Shown here in pieces: positions 17,797 through 27,097 of a stretch of DNA of 64,000 nucleotides; positions within the stretch are counted from its first letter, which is position 1; every line of letters begins with the position of its first letter. The notes under the pieces are model-generated. The model did not search any database. It had not been told where the DNA came from and was given only the letters and a program-made list of their open reading frames with translations. The stretch is taken from positions 1-64,000 of the forward strand of contig DASUHD010000178.1 of the NCBI GenBank assembly GCA_036273675.1, written 5' to 3'. Position numbers and translations under genes: made by a program. Origin of the DNA: DAHUXT01 sp036273675. GTDB lineage: Bacteria; Chloroflexota; Ktedonobacteria; Ktedonobacterales; JADMIN01.

Positions 17797-17890
17797 GCAA
17801 ATGCACTTTCGACTCGCCCTCTGAGTTCGCCAGCACGTACCACTTACAACGCCCTGAAATCCTGGCGGCAGTCTCGTCAGCTTCTTGAAA
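17790..17890 (-). pseudogene. Possible relic of an IS66-type transposase
   Basis: On the minus strand the stretch reads EADETAARISGRCKWYVLAN, similar in pattern to the ADETxxRVxGxxxW segment of IS66-family transposases. Only about 35 residues remain, ending near the P450 promoter. The call rests on this one motif. Confidence 0.3.
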
Positions 17891-17914
17891 TATGAGTAAC
17901 CGCTCATGTATGAT
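17885..17914 (+). promoter_or_regulatory. Promoter with operator palindrome inside the spacer (P450-TetR operon)
   Basis: TTGAAA (17885-17890) and TATGAT (17909-17914) are separated by 18 bases. The palindrome ATGAG-TAACCG-CTCAT (17892-17907) fills that spacer. TetR family repressors commonly bind such sites between -35 and -10, and a TetR gene is the second gene of the operon, so autoregulation is likely. Confidence 0.65.
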
Positions 17915-17940
17915 GCGAATGGCGATATGTATGCTCAATA

Positions 17941-17958
17941 CATGCGTGAGGGCGCATG
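17941..17958 (+). promoter_or_regulatory. Second palindrome in the P450 leader
   Basis: CATGCG-TGAGGG-CGCATG is an inverted repeat with six-base arms, 27 bases downstream of the -10 and 20 bases before the P450 start. It may be a second regulator site or a leader hairpin. Confidence 0.45.
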
Positions 17959-17978
17959 TGCGAAGAATCGGGGGTGAC

Positions 17979-19373
17979 ATGGCGACAATGGTCAGAGAGA
18001 CGACGTACACCTATCCGCCAGGGCCGAAGGGCTTCCCGGTCTTTGGCAACCTCCCACAGTTCCAGCGCGATCCGCTGACCTTTCTCGAAGGCCTCCATCG
18101 CGCGTATGGCCCCATCGCAACTGTTCATATGTTCAGCGAGCCAGTCGTCTTCACCTTCCGTCCGGAGCACGCCTACGACCTGCTGGTCGAGCGCGCCCGC
18201 AGTGTTGGCGTTGGCGAGCGCCCGGGACTGCGCGCGCGGCTCGGCGTCTCGCTGCTCACCACCGACGGCGCGATGCACCGGCGGCAGCGCCGACTCGTCC
18301 AGCCAGCCTTCCACCGCAAGCGCGTGGAGGGCTACGCCGAGATCATGACCAGCCAGACCGTCGAGATGCTCTATGGCTGGCATGTTGGCGACGAGATAGA
18401 TTTTGCCGCCAGGCTGCGCGAGCTGACGTTGCGCATTATCATCAAGGCGCTCTTCGATCTGGACCTCGCCGAAGAAGGCACGCGCCTGAGTCGCATCTTT
18501 GCCACAGTCGTAGACGCCCAGCCCTCCGGGTTCGGCACAATGCTGCCGCCCGCGCTGCTTGGCCTGCCCTTCATGCCCGGACACGCCGCGCGCGAGACGG
18601 TGCGTGCCGCCGGAGCCGATCTGGATGCCTTCGTCTACGGCCTGATCGCCAGTCGCCGGGCGGAGGGTATAGATCGCGGCGACGTGCTCTCGATGCTGCT
18701 GGAAGCGCGCGACGAAGATGGGCAGCCCCTTGGCGAGGTCGAGATTCGCGACCAGGCTATGACCCTGATCGCCGCGGGCCACGAGACGACCTTTACCGCG
18801 CTCTCCTGGACGCTCGATCTGCTCTCGCGGTGGCCAGAGGCCTATGCGCGGCTCCGCGCTGAGGTGGCCGACGTGCTCGGCGGGAGCGTGCCAGGCGCCG
18901 CCGATCTTGCCCGGCTGCCCTATCTGGACGCTGTGATTCAGGAATCGCTGCGCCTGCGGCCGCCCGCGTGGTCTATCAACCGGACGCCTCTGGAGCCGAT
19001 CACGCTGGACGGCTATACCTTCCCCGTCGGTTCATCGTTGATCGTCAGTCCGTGGATTCTGCACCGCGAGCCGTCTATCTGGGGCGACGCCGAGGTCTTC
19101 CGCCCGGAGCGCTGGCTCGATGGCAGCACGGAGCATCTGCCACGCGGCGCGTATTTCCCCTTCGGATTGGGGCCGCGTATCTGCATCGGCATGCCACTGG
19201 CGGAGATGGAGATGCGGCTCGTGCTGGCGACGATCCTCCAGCAGGTCACGCCGGTCGTCGTGCCTGGCTTCCGCCCGATACCGCGCCCGCGTGTCACCCT
19301 CCGGCTGGCGAATGGGCTGCGCGTCCGGTTGGAGTCCGCCACCGCCTCCTCCGCGTTGCCGAAGGTTGTGTGA
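17979..19373 (+). CDS. Cytochrome P450
   Basis: The 464-residue product is a haem-thiolate monooxygenase. The I-helix oxygen-binding motif AGHETT lies near residue 265, ExxR (ESLRLRP) near 322, and the haem loop FPFGLGPRICIG with Cys about residue 402. There is no membrane anchor; the N-terminus has the Pro-rich hinge YPPGPKGFP. It resembles the CYP102/CYP4-like fatty acid group in general plan, but the substrate is unknown and no ferredoxin or reductase gene adjoins it. GGGGGTG precedes ATG 17979. Its stop overlaps the TetR start (TGATG), so the two are coupled. Confidence 0.92.
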   Translation: MATMVRETTYTYPPGPKGFPVFGNLPQFQRDPLTFLEGLHRAYGPIATVHMFSEPVVFTFRPEHAYDLLVERARSVGVGERPGLRARLGVSLLTTDGAMHRRQRRLVQPAFHRKRVEGYAEIMTSQTVEMLYGWHVGDEIDFAARLRELTLRIIIKALFDLDLAEEGTRLSRIFATVVDAQPSGFGTMLPPALLGLPFMPGHAARETVRAAGADLDAFVYGLIASRRAEGIDRGDVLSMLLEARDEDGQPLGEVEIRDQAMTLIAAGHETTFTALSWTLDLLSRWPEAYARLRAEVADVLGGSVPGAADLARLPYLDAVIQESLRLRPPAWSINRTPLEPITLDGYTFPVGSSLIVSPWILHREPSIWGDAEVFRPERWLDGSTEHLPRGAYFPFGLGPRICIGMPLAEMEMRLVLATILQQVTPVVVPGFRPIPRPRVTLRLANGLRVRLESATASSALPKVV

Positions 19374-20032
19374 TGATCCCCGACAATCCACTACGCAGGC
19401 GCCCACAGCAACCGCGCGGCCAGCGCCGTATCGAGGCGATCCTCGACGCGGCGGAGCGCGTGTTCGCCGTGGTGGGCTACGAGGCCACCAGCACCAACCA
19501 GATCGCGGCGGAGGCCCATACCTCCATCGGCTCGCTCTACCAGTTCTTTCCCAACAAAGAGGCCATCCTGCGGGCGCTCGTCGCGCGCTCGCAGGAGCAG
19601 ATGCGCGCGGTGCTAGATAGGGTATTCGCCAGCGACCCACGGGACGAGCTATCGCCCGACGAGTTGCTGGACCGTCTGCTCGATCCGCTCATTACCCTGT
19701 ATGCGCGTGGCTACCGCATGCTTGCGCTCTTCGTGGCGCTGCCCCGCATTGGCGATGGCGCGCAGGCCGGGGAGCCGCTTGTGGAGGAGATCATATGGCG
19801 GCTGGATGCGCGCCTCGCGCGGCGCATGCCTGGGCTATCCCCCGAGCGCCGCGAACTGTCTGTGCGGATGATTGTCGAGACAGTTCGCGCGCTGATGCCG
19901 CTGATGACCACCGCCGAGGGACAGGTGCGCCCGGAGGCTGTCACGGAACTGAAGCGGATGCTACGCGCCTACATCGCGGCGGGGACTTCAGCATATCAGC
20001 TCCGAACGGACCAGACTGGCACAGAGGGATAA
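19373..20032 (+). CDS. TetR/AcrR family transcriptional regulator
   Basis: The 219-residue product has the TetR N-terminal helix-turn-helix at about residues 15-62 (ILDAAERVFAVVGYEATSTNQIAAEA and IGSLYQFFPNKEAI), followed by an all-helical ligand-binding domain. ATG 19373 overlaps the P450 stop. Family members repress their own operon until a ligand binds, here plausibly the P450 substrate; the palindrome in the promoter spacer is the likely operator. Confidence 0.92.
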   Translation: MIPDNPLRRRPQQPRGQRRIEAILDAAERVFAVVGYEATSTNQIAAEAHTSIGSLYQFFPNKEAILRALVARSQEQMRAVLDRVFASDPRDELSPDELLDRLLDPLITLYARGYRMLALFVALPRIGDGAQAGEPLVEEIIWRLDARLARRMPGLSPERRELSVRMIVETVRALMPLMTTAEGQVRPEAVTELKRMLRAYIAAGTSAYQLRTDQTGTEG

Positions 20033-20056
20033 GTCTCCGCGGTCCCGACATATGCG

Positions 20057-20524
20057 CTAGCGCGTCTCAGTGTTCATCTGCTCGCGCCAGGTGCGGATCA
20101 TGGTGGTGTGCAGCGGGTAGTGGCTGTAGGTATCGAGCCGCAGGCGGTGACGGAAGCGCGTCTCCGTAGCAAATTGCGCTTCAGGCACGCTCTGAAGATA
20201 AGCGATGAGTTGGCGGTGCGTCTCCACCAGCAGCCGCTGGACTTCGGCGAGCGAGAGACCGCGTTTTGCCTCCGTCATCCGCGCGTTGAACGCATCGATG
20301 CCACCATAGCTGGCGTAGCGCGGCGGCCTGCCTCCCGCGAGAACCAGCGGGAGGTACTTCAGCGCCTCCTCCTCCCAGGTGGCGACGTGCGCCAGCATGT
20401 CTTTCACCGACCACTCGCCCGCGACGCCCGGCGCCATCATCTCCGCCTCTGTCAGTCCAGCGTATGATTCCCCAAGCGCGGTCCATGCTTTATCCAGCCG
20501 GGCAAGGAGGTGCTCTCGATTCAT
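20057..20524 (-). CDS. DinB/ClbS-like four-helix-bundle protein
   Basis: The 155-residue product has the DinB-superfamily pattern: an N-terminal helix ending LLARLDKAWTAL, the motif EWSVKDMLAHVATWEEEAL with a putative metal His, and a C-terminal HYPLHTTMI with more His residues. Such proteins often bind a divalent metal, and some are thiol transferases or self-protection proteins. ATG 20524 gives the normal domain length; a start at 20554 would add ten residues. It converges on the TetR gene, with a 24-base gap. Confidence 0.75.
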   Translation of the reverse strand: MNREHLLARLDKAWTALGESYAGLTEAEMMAPGVAGEWSVKDMLAHVATWEEEALKYLPLVLAGGRPPRYASYGGIDAFNARMTEAKRGLSLAEVQRLLVETHRQLIAYLQSVPEAQFATETRFRHRLRLDTYSHYPLHTTMIRTWREQMNTETR

Positions 20525-20663
20525 TGCCTGCCAGTCACTTTCTCGCACTGTCATACAAATGCCATGCCGACCTATGGAACAGTGAGATGTCGCGCTTCGA
20601 TTCAGCCATTTTTCGCAATGTGATTCCACAACGATATTGTATGCTGGTATAGAGGTGACCCAC

Positions 20664-22760
20664 ATGCACGATATTAACCTGCTGATCAATGTCGCGGTAG
20701 CGCTAGCGGCTGCCTTCATTGGTGGGTTGCTGGCGCGGCGCATCGGCTTGCCAACGCTCGTTGGCTATCTGATCGCCGGGGTCATCATTGGACCGTTCAC
20801 GCCGGGCTTCGTTGGCGACACCGGGACGATTAGCCAGTTGGCGGAACTCGGCATCATTTTCCTGCTCTTCGGTGTGGGCCTGCACTTCTCACTGCGTGAC
20901 CTGTGGGCGGTGCGCGCGGTCGCCATCCCCGGCGCATTGGCGCAGATGATTCTTATCACCGCACTCGGATTCGGCCTGGCGCGCTGGTGGGGCATGACCA
21001 CAGCATCTGGGATCGTGCTTGGCCTCACGCTCTCGATTTCCAGCACCGTCGTGCTCCTGCGCGCCCTGATGGATAACGGCCTGCTCAATACCTCTCATGG
21101 GCGCGTTGCCGTGGGCTGGCTGGTCGTCGAAGACCTGGCTACGGTGCTGATTCTTGTCTTGTTGCCCGCACTCACTGAGGAAACCGGCGTACCCGTATGG
21201 CAATCAGTGGGTCTGGCGTTGCTGAAGGCGGCGATCTTCGCGGCGCTGATGCTGATCGTCGGGACGCGCTTCATTCCCTGGTTGTTGCTGAGTGTCGCGC
21301 AGATGCGTTCGCGCGAGCTATTCATCGTTATAGTCGTAGTCATTACCGTCGGTACGGCGGTCGCCGCGGCGGAACTCTTTGGTGTCTCGCTGGCGCTCGG
21401 CGCATTCCTTGCTGGGGTCGTCGTCAGTGAATCGTCGACTCGGCACCAGGTGAGCGCCGAGGTGCTTCCCTTCCGTGAAACGTTCACCGTTCTCTTCTTT
21501 GTCTCCATCGGCATGCTCCTCAATCCGCGCAATTTGCTGGGAATCGTCTGGATGGAACTAGCCCTCACGGTTGTCGTCGTCGTGGGCAAAGCCGTCTTGA
21601 CGTTCCTTTCCGGCTTCGCGTTGCCCACACCAGCCAGAACGATCCTGGTGGTGGCGGCGGGACGCAGCCAGATCGGCGAATTCTCCTTTGTACTGGCGGA
21701 ATCGGCCATCCTTGCTGGCGTCTTCACGCAGGAGCAATACTCAATGGTGCTGACCACCGCGATTATCTCGATTCTGGTCAACCCATTCATGTTCCGCCTC
21801 ATCAAACCCGCTGAATCACTGCTGCGTCGCGCGCCGGGCCTCTGGCGTCGCCTGGACCGGCATGGGACGCCACCAAAGGCGCCCACGGAAGACATGAGCG
21901 GACACGTTGTCGTCGTCGGATATGGGCGCGTCGGCGAACACATCGTCACCGTGCTGGGCCGTCTGGGGATACCGCGTCTGGTGGTGGAGTTGGATATTGG
22001 CCGCGCCATCGAGCTCGATCAGCAGGGGGTGGCGACGCTCTATGGGGACGCCGCCGACTCGGAGGTGCTCGATCACGCGGGGCTTAGCCGGGCGCGGGCG
22101 CTCGTCGTGACACTGCCAGACGAGACGGCCTGTGAGGTCGTGGTCGCCGCAGGGAGGCGTCAGGCGCCGCAGCTGCCCATCATTGCGCGCGCCGCGACGC
22201 AGCATGGCGTCGAACAGCTGCAGCAACTGGGCGCGCAGGATGTCATCCTGCCCGAGCTGGAGGGCGGCCTCGAAATCATGCGTCATACCCTCCTGCAACT
22301 TGGCTATCCCACGACATATGTAGACAGCTATGCGGAGGTGGTGCGCCGCGACCGCTACGATATCTCCGTCTCGACAGCGGACGAGCGAGGCGCCCTCGAT
22401 CAACTCCTGCGCGCGAGCCGCGCCCTTGGCATCGCCTGGTTCTGCATCAGCGAGGGCAGTTCCCTCATCGACCAGCCGCTATCGGAGGTGCGGCTGAATA
22501 CCAATCGCCGGAGCCGCATCATTGCGGTATTGCGCGATGGCCAACTGATCGCGCATCCCGAACCCGGTTTCCGCTTGCGGTCAAACGACCTGGTGAGTGT
22601 CATCGGCGAAAGTGGCGCATCCGACGGTGTAGATGGTTCGGATGGCGTCGCTATCGGCTCGCTCTCTTCTTCGAATGCGCTCGAAGACGCTCTCAATCGT
22701 CAACTGAAACCGCTCGAAGCCGAGAATATTGCTGAGCCAGGCCCTCCAGAACCCCGTTAA
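20664..22760 (+). CDS. Kef-type monovalent cation:proton antiporter with TrkA-N/TrkA-C domains
   Basis: The 698-residue protein is a CPA2 family transporter. About twelve membrane helices fill residues 5-390, including GLPTLVGYLIAGVIIGP and ASGIVLGLTLSISSTVV. A cytoplasmic TrkA-N Rossmann domain starts near residue 415 (GHVVVVGYGRVGEHI) and a TrkA-C domain lies at about 570-650. It should exchange K+ or Na+ for H+ under nucleotide control. ATG 20664 has GAGGTG six bases upstream. It stands alone. The final 50 residues are hydrophilic and not conserved-looking. Confidence 0.92.
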   Translation: MHDINLLINVAVALAAAFIGGLLARRIGLPTLVGYLIAGVIIGPFTPGFVGDTGTISQLAELGIIFLLFGVGLHFSLRDLWAVRAVAIPGALAQMILITALGFGLARWWGMTTASGIVLGLTLSISSTVVLLRALMDNGLLNTSHGRVAVGWLVVEDLATVLILVLLPALTEETGVPVWQSVGLALLKAAIFAALMLIVGTRFIPWLLLSVAQMRSRELFIVIVVVITVGTAVAAAELFGVSLALGAFLAGVVVSESSTRHQVSAEVLPFRETFTVLFFVSIGMLLNPRNLLGIVWMELALTVVVVVGKAVLTFLSGFALPTPARTILVVAAGRSQIGEFSFVLAESAILAGVFTQEQYSMVLTTAIISILVNPFMFRLIKPAESLLRRAPGLWRRLDRHGTPPKAPTEDMSGHVVVVGYGRVGEHIVTVLGRLGIPRLVVELDIGRAIELDQQGVATLYGDAADSEVLDHAGLSRARALVVTLPDETACEVVVAAGRRQAPQLPIIARAATQHGVEQLQQLGAQDVILPELEGGLEIMRHTLLQLGYPTTYVDSYAEVVRRDRYDISVSTADERGALDQLLRASRALGIAWFCISEGSSLIDQPLSEVRLNTNRRSRIIAVLRDGQLIAHPEPGFRLRSNDLVSVIGESGASDGVDGSDGVAIGSLSSSNALEDALNRQLKPLEAENIAEPGPPEPR

Positions 22761-22973
22761 TCGGCGTCAGCAGCCTTGGGGCGCAGGCTGAAGGACCAGG
22801 AGTCTGCGCGCCGTCCTCTCTAACTCTGCGCAAATACGGCGGATCTCTGCGCGAATCCGCTGAATTTCTGCGCTCTTGGGCGAGATGGCAGCACGTATGA
22901 TGCCGTAGTTCTTGCTGATTGCCAACTGCATGCAAGGGCAAGCATTGTTCGCGTTCTCAGGAGAAAGCAGGAT

Positions 22974-24707
22974 ATGCGCTCACGTAAAACAATCATGTTC
23001 GCGCTGGTCACCATGGCGTCAGTGCTGGTCATGGTACTCACCGCTTGTGGCGGCAGCACCAGCGGAACTGGCGCTCAGGCCCCCGACAGCAAACAGGTGA
23101 TCAGCGTCAGCCTGGTACCTGCGGCGAACGACATTCGTCGTCTTGACCCGCAGAGGATCACCGACCTGTACTCGTTCTCGGCGGCCCAGCCGGTATTTCC
23201 GGGGCTGTATACCTACGACAACGATTACAAGATTATTCCATGGGCGGCCCAGGCGCTGCCTACCGTGACAGATGGCGGCCTGACCTACACCTTCAAGATC
23301 CGCCCTGGTCTGAAGTGGTCCGATGGCACCCCGATTGACGCCAACACGTTCGCGTATTCGTGGAACCGTGGCCTTGATCCCTGCACCAATTCAGGCGCGT
23401 CTTCGTACCTGTATCCGATCAAAGGCGCCGCCGCGTTCAATCAGGGAACTTGCCCTGACGCCAACGCCACGAACCCGGTTTCTACCGACACGCTGATTGG
23501 CAAGTCCATTGTAGTGACCGACCCGCAGACGCTGACCGTCACGCTCGAGAAGCCGTTCGCCTATTTCTTGCCAACTGTGGCTGCGACCGCTGTCGTGCTG
23601 GCTTCTCCGAAGCAGTTGATCGAGAAGTATGGCATCAAAGACTGGACCGAGCACCTGACCGATAACGGTGGATTTGGTGGCAACCTGTTCAAAGTCACCG
23701 TCTGGGATCACAAGGGTAACTTGCAGTTGACCCGCAACGACGGCTTCTGGGGAACCAAGCCGAAGCTGCGCCAGATCAACTTCAAGATCTACAAAGACGC
23801 CGACACTTCCTACAACTCCTACCTGAATGGGCAGGTCGATGTGGGTGTCGCTGGCCTGCCGCCCACGGCAACCTACCAGCAGATGAAGACGCGCAGTGAC
23901 TTCCACCAGAGCGATAATCTGGCCACCAGTTATCTCGGCCCGAACTGGGCGAAGCCGCCATTCGACGATCTCGCCGCTCGCCAGGCCTTCGCGCTGGCCG
24001 TTGACCGCGACGCACTGAACGCGGTGGCTCAGGGCGCTGGCACGCCGACCTACCACATCGTGCCAAAGGGGCAGCCGGGCTACTTCGACGGCCTCAAGAA
24101 CATTGATGGGAAGACCGGCGCCGCTGCCAACAAGGCGGACGACGCCATGGCGAAGCAGTTGATCACCGACTACGCCAACCGCAAGTGCGGTGGGGATATC
24201 ACCAAGTGTCCTAAAGTGACGTACGAGACCAGCAACACCCCCAGCAACATCGCCGGGTCGCAGGCGCTGCTTCAGATGTGGAAGACCGCCATGCCTGGGT
24301 ATCCGGTGGAGATTTCGAACGTTGACTTCGGCACACTCATCAACGATGTCTATTCCGGCAGTGCGCCGCAGCTCTTCGGCATCGGCTGGATTGTGGACTA
24401 TCCCGATCCTCAGGACTGGCTCTCGCTGCAATTCCTGCCTGGTTCCTCGGTGAACGTGCAGAACATCAACTACGCGCCAGCCAATGACCTGATGAATCAG
24501 GCCGATATCGAGCAGGATCAGACGAAGCGCTTCCAGTTGTACAATCAGGCCGAGCAGATGATGGTTGACCAGGTCGGCTGGATTGTCACGAACCAGCAAA
24601 TCGCGGTCTGGCTCTTCAGCGGGAGCAAGATCGCAGGGTATCGCCAGAATACCTCTGGCTACACCTCGCTGACCGACTGGCAGAATACCGTCTACGTGAA
24701 GGGCTAG
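22974..24707 (+). CDS. Peptide/solute ABC transporter substrate-binding lipoprotein (SBP_bac_5)
   Basis: The 577-residue product has a lipoprotein signal peptide ending in LTACGG and the large two-lobed SBP_bac_5 fold used for peptides, nickel and other solutes. Telling segments are YTFKIRPGLKWSDGTPIDA and a C-terminal GIGWIVDYPDPQDWLSL that shapes the pocket. It would be anchored on the outer face of the membrane and deliver substrate to the two permeases that follow. A large hairpin lies between it and the first permease, which commonly lowers downstream expression. The ligand is unknown. Confidence 0.92.
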   Translation: MRSRKTIMFALVTMASVLVMVLTACGGSTSGTGAQAPDSKQVISVSLVPAANDIRRLDPQRITDLYSFSAAQPVFPGLYTYDNDYKIIPWAAQALPTVTDGGLTYTFKIRPGLKWSDGTPIDANTFAYSWNRGLDPCTNSGASSYLYPIKGAAAFNQGTCPDANATNPVSTDTLIGKSIVVTDPQTLTVTLEKPFAYFLPTVAATAVVLASPKQLIEKYGIKDWTEHLTDNGGFGGNLFKVTVWDHKGNLQLTRNDGFWGTKPKLRQINFKIYKDADTSYNSYLNGQVDVGVAGLPPTATYQQMKTRSDFHQSDNLATSYLGPNWAKPPFDDLAARQAFALAVDRDALNAVAQGAGTPTYHIVPKGQPGYFDGLKNIDGKTGAAANKADDAMAKQLITDYANRKCGGDITKCPKVTYETSNTPSNIAGSQALLQMWKTAMPGYPVEISNVDFGTLINDVYSGSAPQLFGIGWIVDYPDPQDWLSLQFLPGSSVNVQNINYAPANDLMNQADIEQDQTKRFQLYNQAEQMMVDQVGWIVTNQQIAVWLFSGSKIAGYRQNTSGYTSLTDWQNTVYVKG

Positions 24708-24734
24708 CGCCCAGGCGCTTGTCTGACGTGTAGT

Positions 24735-24778
24735 GGAAGGGGAAGCAGGGCCGCATCCGTGGCTCTGCCTTCTCCTTC
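24735..24778 (+). terminator. Long imperfect hairpin between binding protein and permease genes
   Basis: A long inverted repeat (GAAGGGGAAGCAGGGCC with a near-complement) spans 24735-24778. It lies 27 bases after the binding-protein stop. No T run follows, so it probably protects or partly attenuates the transcript and keeps binding protein levels above those of the permeases. Confidence 0.5.
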
Positions 24779-24912
24779 GCTCACAACGACGCTTAGTCAG
24801 GTGGGGTATGCGTACCAAACGTATCTCGTCATCTATTCCGCTCCTGCGCATAGCGACACCTCTTGCGCAACGTTGAACCATGCGGTGCGAAAGTCGCCAG
24901 GGGAGATAAAGT

Positions 24913-25932
24913 ATGGGTGATTTTCTTTCGGGCGCCGTCCCGGTAATTCTCGGCCTCGCGGTGCTGGCATTACTGGTGTTAGCGACTCTCCGGTTGGGAG
25001 TTCGCTTCGTAATACGCCGCCTGGTGGGACTGGTTTTCGTGATTATTGGGGTGACATTCATCACGTTCATCATGGGCTACTTTGCCCCTGGAAACGCCGT
25101 CTATACGCAACTGGGCCAGCATTATACCAAAGAAGCGTACGACCATCTTACCCAGTTCTATGGGCTGAATCTGCCCTGGTATCAGCAGTATCTCAACTTC
25201 CTGGGGCGGCTCCTCCATTTCGATCTGGGCTACTCCTTTATCAATGAAGCGGATTCTGTCTGGACAATCCTGGGGCGTTACGTACCCGCCTCAGCGGTGT
25301 TGGGTATCTCGGGCGTTGTGCTCGCAGTGCTGGTGGGCGTGCCTCTAGGCGTGATCGCGGCGATGCGCGCGCGCACCCGTGTTGATAGCACGGTGCAAGG
25401 CGTCGCGCTGGTGCTATTTGCGTTGCCGAGTTTCGTGATTATCCCGATTTTCGACCTCGCGATGGTCTGGCTGCATTCCCAGGGTCTGCCCTCTCTGGCG
25501 GTCTCTGGTTGGGGATCGCTTGATACCATGATCGCTCCGATTGTGATTTTCAGCGCGAGCATCTTCGCCTTCTACGTGCGTCTCACCCGTTCGAGCATGC
25601 TCGAAGTGCTGGGACAAGACTACGTGCGTACGGCGCGCGCTAAGGGCATACACGAGCGCATGGTCATCTGGCGTCATGCGTTTCGCAACGCGCTCATTCC
25701 GCTGCTCACCGCTGTCGGCCCAGCGCTGGCCTTCGCCGTAGTAGGCGTGTTTGTGGTCGAGCTGCTCTTCAATATCCCCGGCATCGGCACGGAAACGATC
25801 GCGGCAATTACCCAGCGCGACTTCCCCGTTGTGCAGGGGACGGTGATTCTGCTCGCCGTCACGATTGTCCTCATGAATCTGATGACGGATATCGCGTATG
25901 GTTTCGCCGACCCACGCATCAAGACCGAATAG
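24913..25932 (+). CDS. ABC transporter permease, DppB/OppB type
   Basis: The 339-residue product has six to seven membrane helices and the BPD_transp_1 cytoplasmic EAA loop (YVRTARAKGIHERMVIWRHA) that docks the ATPase. An additional N-terminal helix precedes the usual FVIRRLVGLVFVIIGVT start, so the protein may begin later than ATG 24913, but the ribosome site GGGGAGATAAAGT favours this start. It is the first of a permease pair with the gene that follows 42 bases later. Confidence 0.92.
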   Translation: MGDFLSGAVPVILGLAVLALLVLATLRLGVRFVIRRLVGLVFVIIGVTFITFIMGYFAPGNAVYTQLGQHYTKEAYDHLTQFYGLNLPWYQQYLNFLGRLLHFDLGYSFINEADSVWTILGRYVPASAVLGISGVVLAVLVGVPLGVIAAMRARTRVDSTVQGVALVLFALPSFVIIPIFDLAMVWLHSQGLPSLAVSGWGSLDTMIAPIVIFSASIFAFYVRLTRSSMLEVLGQDYVRTARAKGIHERMVIWRHAFRNALIPLLTAVGPALAFAVVGVFVVELLFNIPGIGTETIAAITQRDFPVVQGTVILLAVTIVLMNLMTDIAYGFADPRIKTE

Positions 25933-25974
25933 CAGGCGCGAGATGCAGGCTACGTACGAGAAGGCTGGTGAGTT

Positions 25975-27045
25975 ATGACGATCAATCGTGACTTCGAGGA
26001 GCAGAGCGCTGGCGCCCAGGTTGGTGTTGGTCCATTCTACGACAATACAAATGCGCCGACCCAGGCGATGCTCGATACCCAGGTGATGATGGACAGCCCG
26101 GAAGCGAAATCGCGGTCACCACTGGTGGCCTCGCTGCGGCGCTTCGGGCGCGATAAACGGGCGATGATTAGCCTGGCGATCATTGTGGTCATCGTCGGGA
26201 TCGCCTTCATCGGTCCGCTCATCTATATGCACATCGGTCCGACTATCATCGGTGGCCCGTCGTTGCAGGATCACATCGGCCCGCAGATTTACCACGACCC
26301 CACCCACCAGGAGTTGACCAAACTTAATCAGCCGCCCAGCGCAGCCTATCCGCTGGGTACGGACCAGCTTGGTCGCGACATTCTGGCCCGCCTGATGGCC
26401 GGAGTTCAGGTCTCGATCGTTATCACCATGGTGGTTGTGACCTTTGACGTTGTCCTGGGTCTGATTATCGGGACGCTCGCGGGTTTCTTCGGCGGCTGGA
26501 TGGATACATTCCTGGCGCGCTTCACCGATCTGATGTTCGCGTTCCCCATCCTGCTCTTCGCGATCCTCGCGGCTGCGACGCTCGGCCCGGCATTTATCGA
26601 CCGTTTCGGCCCGTCAGGACGACTGCTGCTGGTGGCCCTGGCGCTCGGATTCACCATCTGGCCACAGATGGCGCGTTTTGTGCGCGGCCAGACGCTTTCG
26701 CTCAAAGGGCAGCAATATGTCGAGGCGGCGAGGAGTGTCGGCGGCACCGACCGGGCGGTTATCACGCGCCACATCGTCCCCAATCTCTTCAATATCGTGC
26801 TGACGGCGGCGACATTGGATATGGTGGGCATCATCACGGCGGAGGCGACGCTCTCGCTGCTCGGCCTGGGGGTGCAGGCGCCGGGGTCGAGCCTGGGGCT
26901 GATGATCTCCGATGCCTCGGGACTGATCTACATTCAGTGGACCGAGGTGCTCTGGCCGGTGTTGGTGCTGGCCGCGCTGGTTCTCTGCTTCTCGTTTGTC
27001 GGCGACGGGGTGGGCGATGCGTTCAACCCGCGGACGAAAGACTAG
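25975..27045 (+). CDS. ABC transporter permease, DppC/OppC type
   Basis: The 356-residue product is the second permease of the pair. It has the OppC N-terminal cytoplasmic stretch, a first helix (AMISLAIIVVIVGIAFIG), a long periplasmic-side loop, PLGTDQLGRDILARL, and an EAA loop (EAARSVGGTDRAVITRHIVP). It should form the channel with the upstream permease. No ABC ATPase follows, which is unusual, since DppD/DppF-type genes are usually next; ATPases encoded elsewhere must be used. Confidence 0.92.
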   Translation: MTINRDFEEQSAGAQVGVGPFYDNTNAPTQAMLDTQVMMDSPEAKSRSPLVASLRRFGRDKRAMISLAIIVVIVGIAFIGPLIYMHIGPTIIGGPSLQDHIGPQIYHDPTHQELTKLNQPPSAAYPLGTDQLGRDILARLMAGVQVSIVITMVVVTFDVVLGLIIGTLAGFFGGWMDTFLARFTDLMFAFPILLFAILAAATLGPAFIDRFGPSGRLLLVALALGFTIWPQMARFVRGQTLSLKGQQYVEAARSVGGTDRAVITRHIVPNLFNIVLTAATLDMVGIITAEATLSLLGLGVQAPGSSLGLMISDASGLIYIQWTEVLWPVLVLAALVLCFSFVGDGVGDAFNPRTKD

Positions 27046-27097
27046 CCAGGGGACGATAGGTAGCAAGGATGGTTATGAGTGAGCAAGGACGAGAGTC

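Noticed and set aside
23391..25073. A 560-codon minus-strand open frame
   Set aside because: It is antisense to the well-supported binding protein and permease genes; its translation is Arg/His/Val-rich and without motifs.
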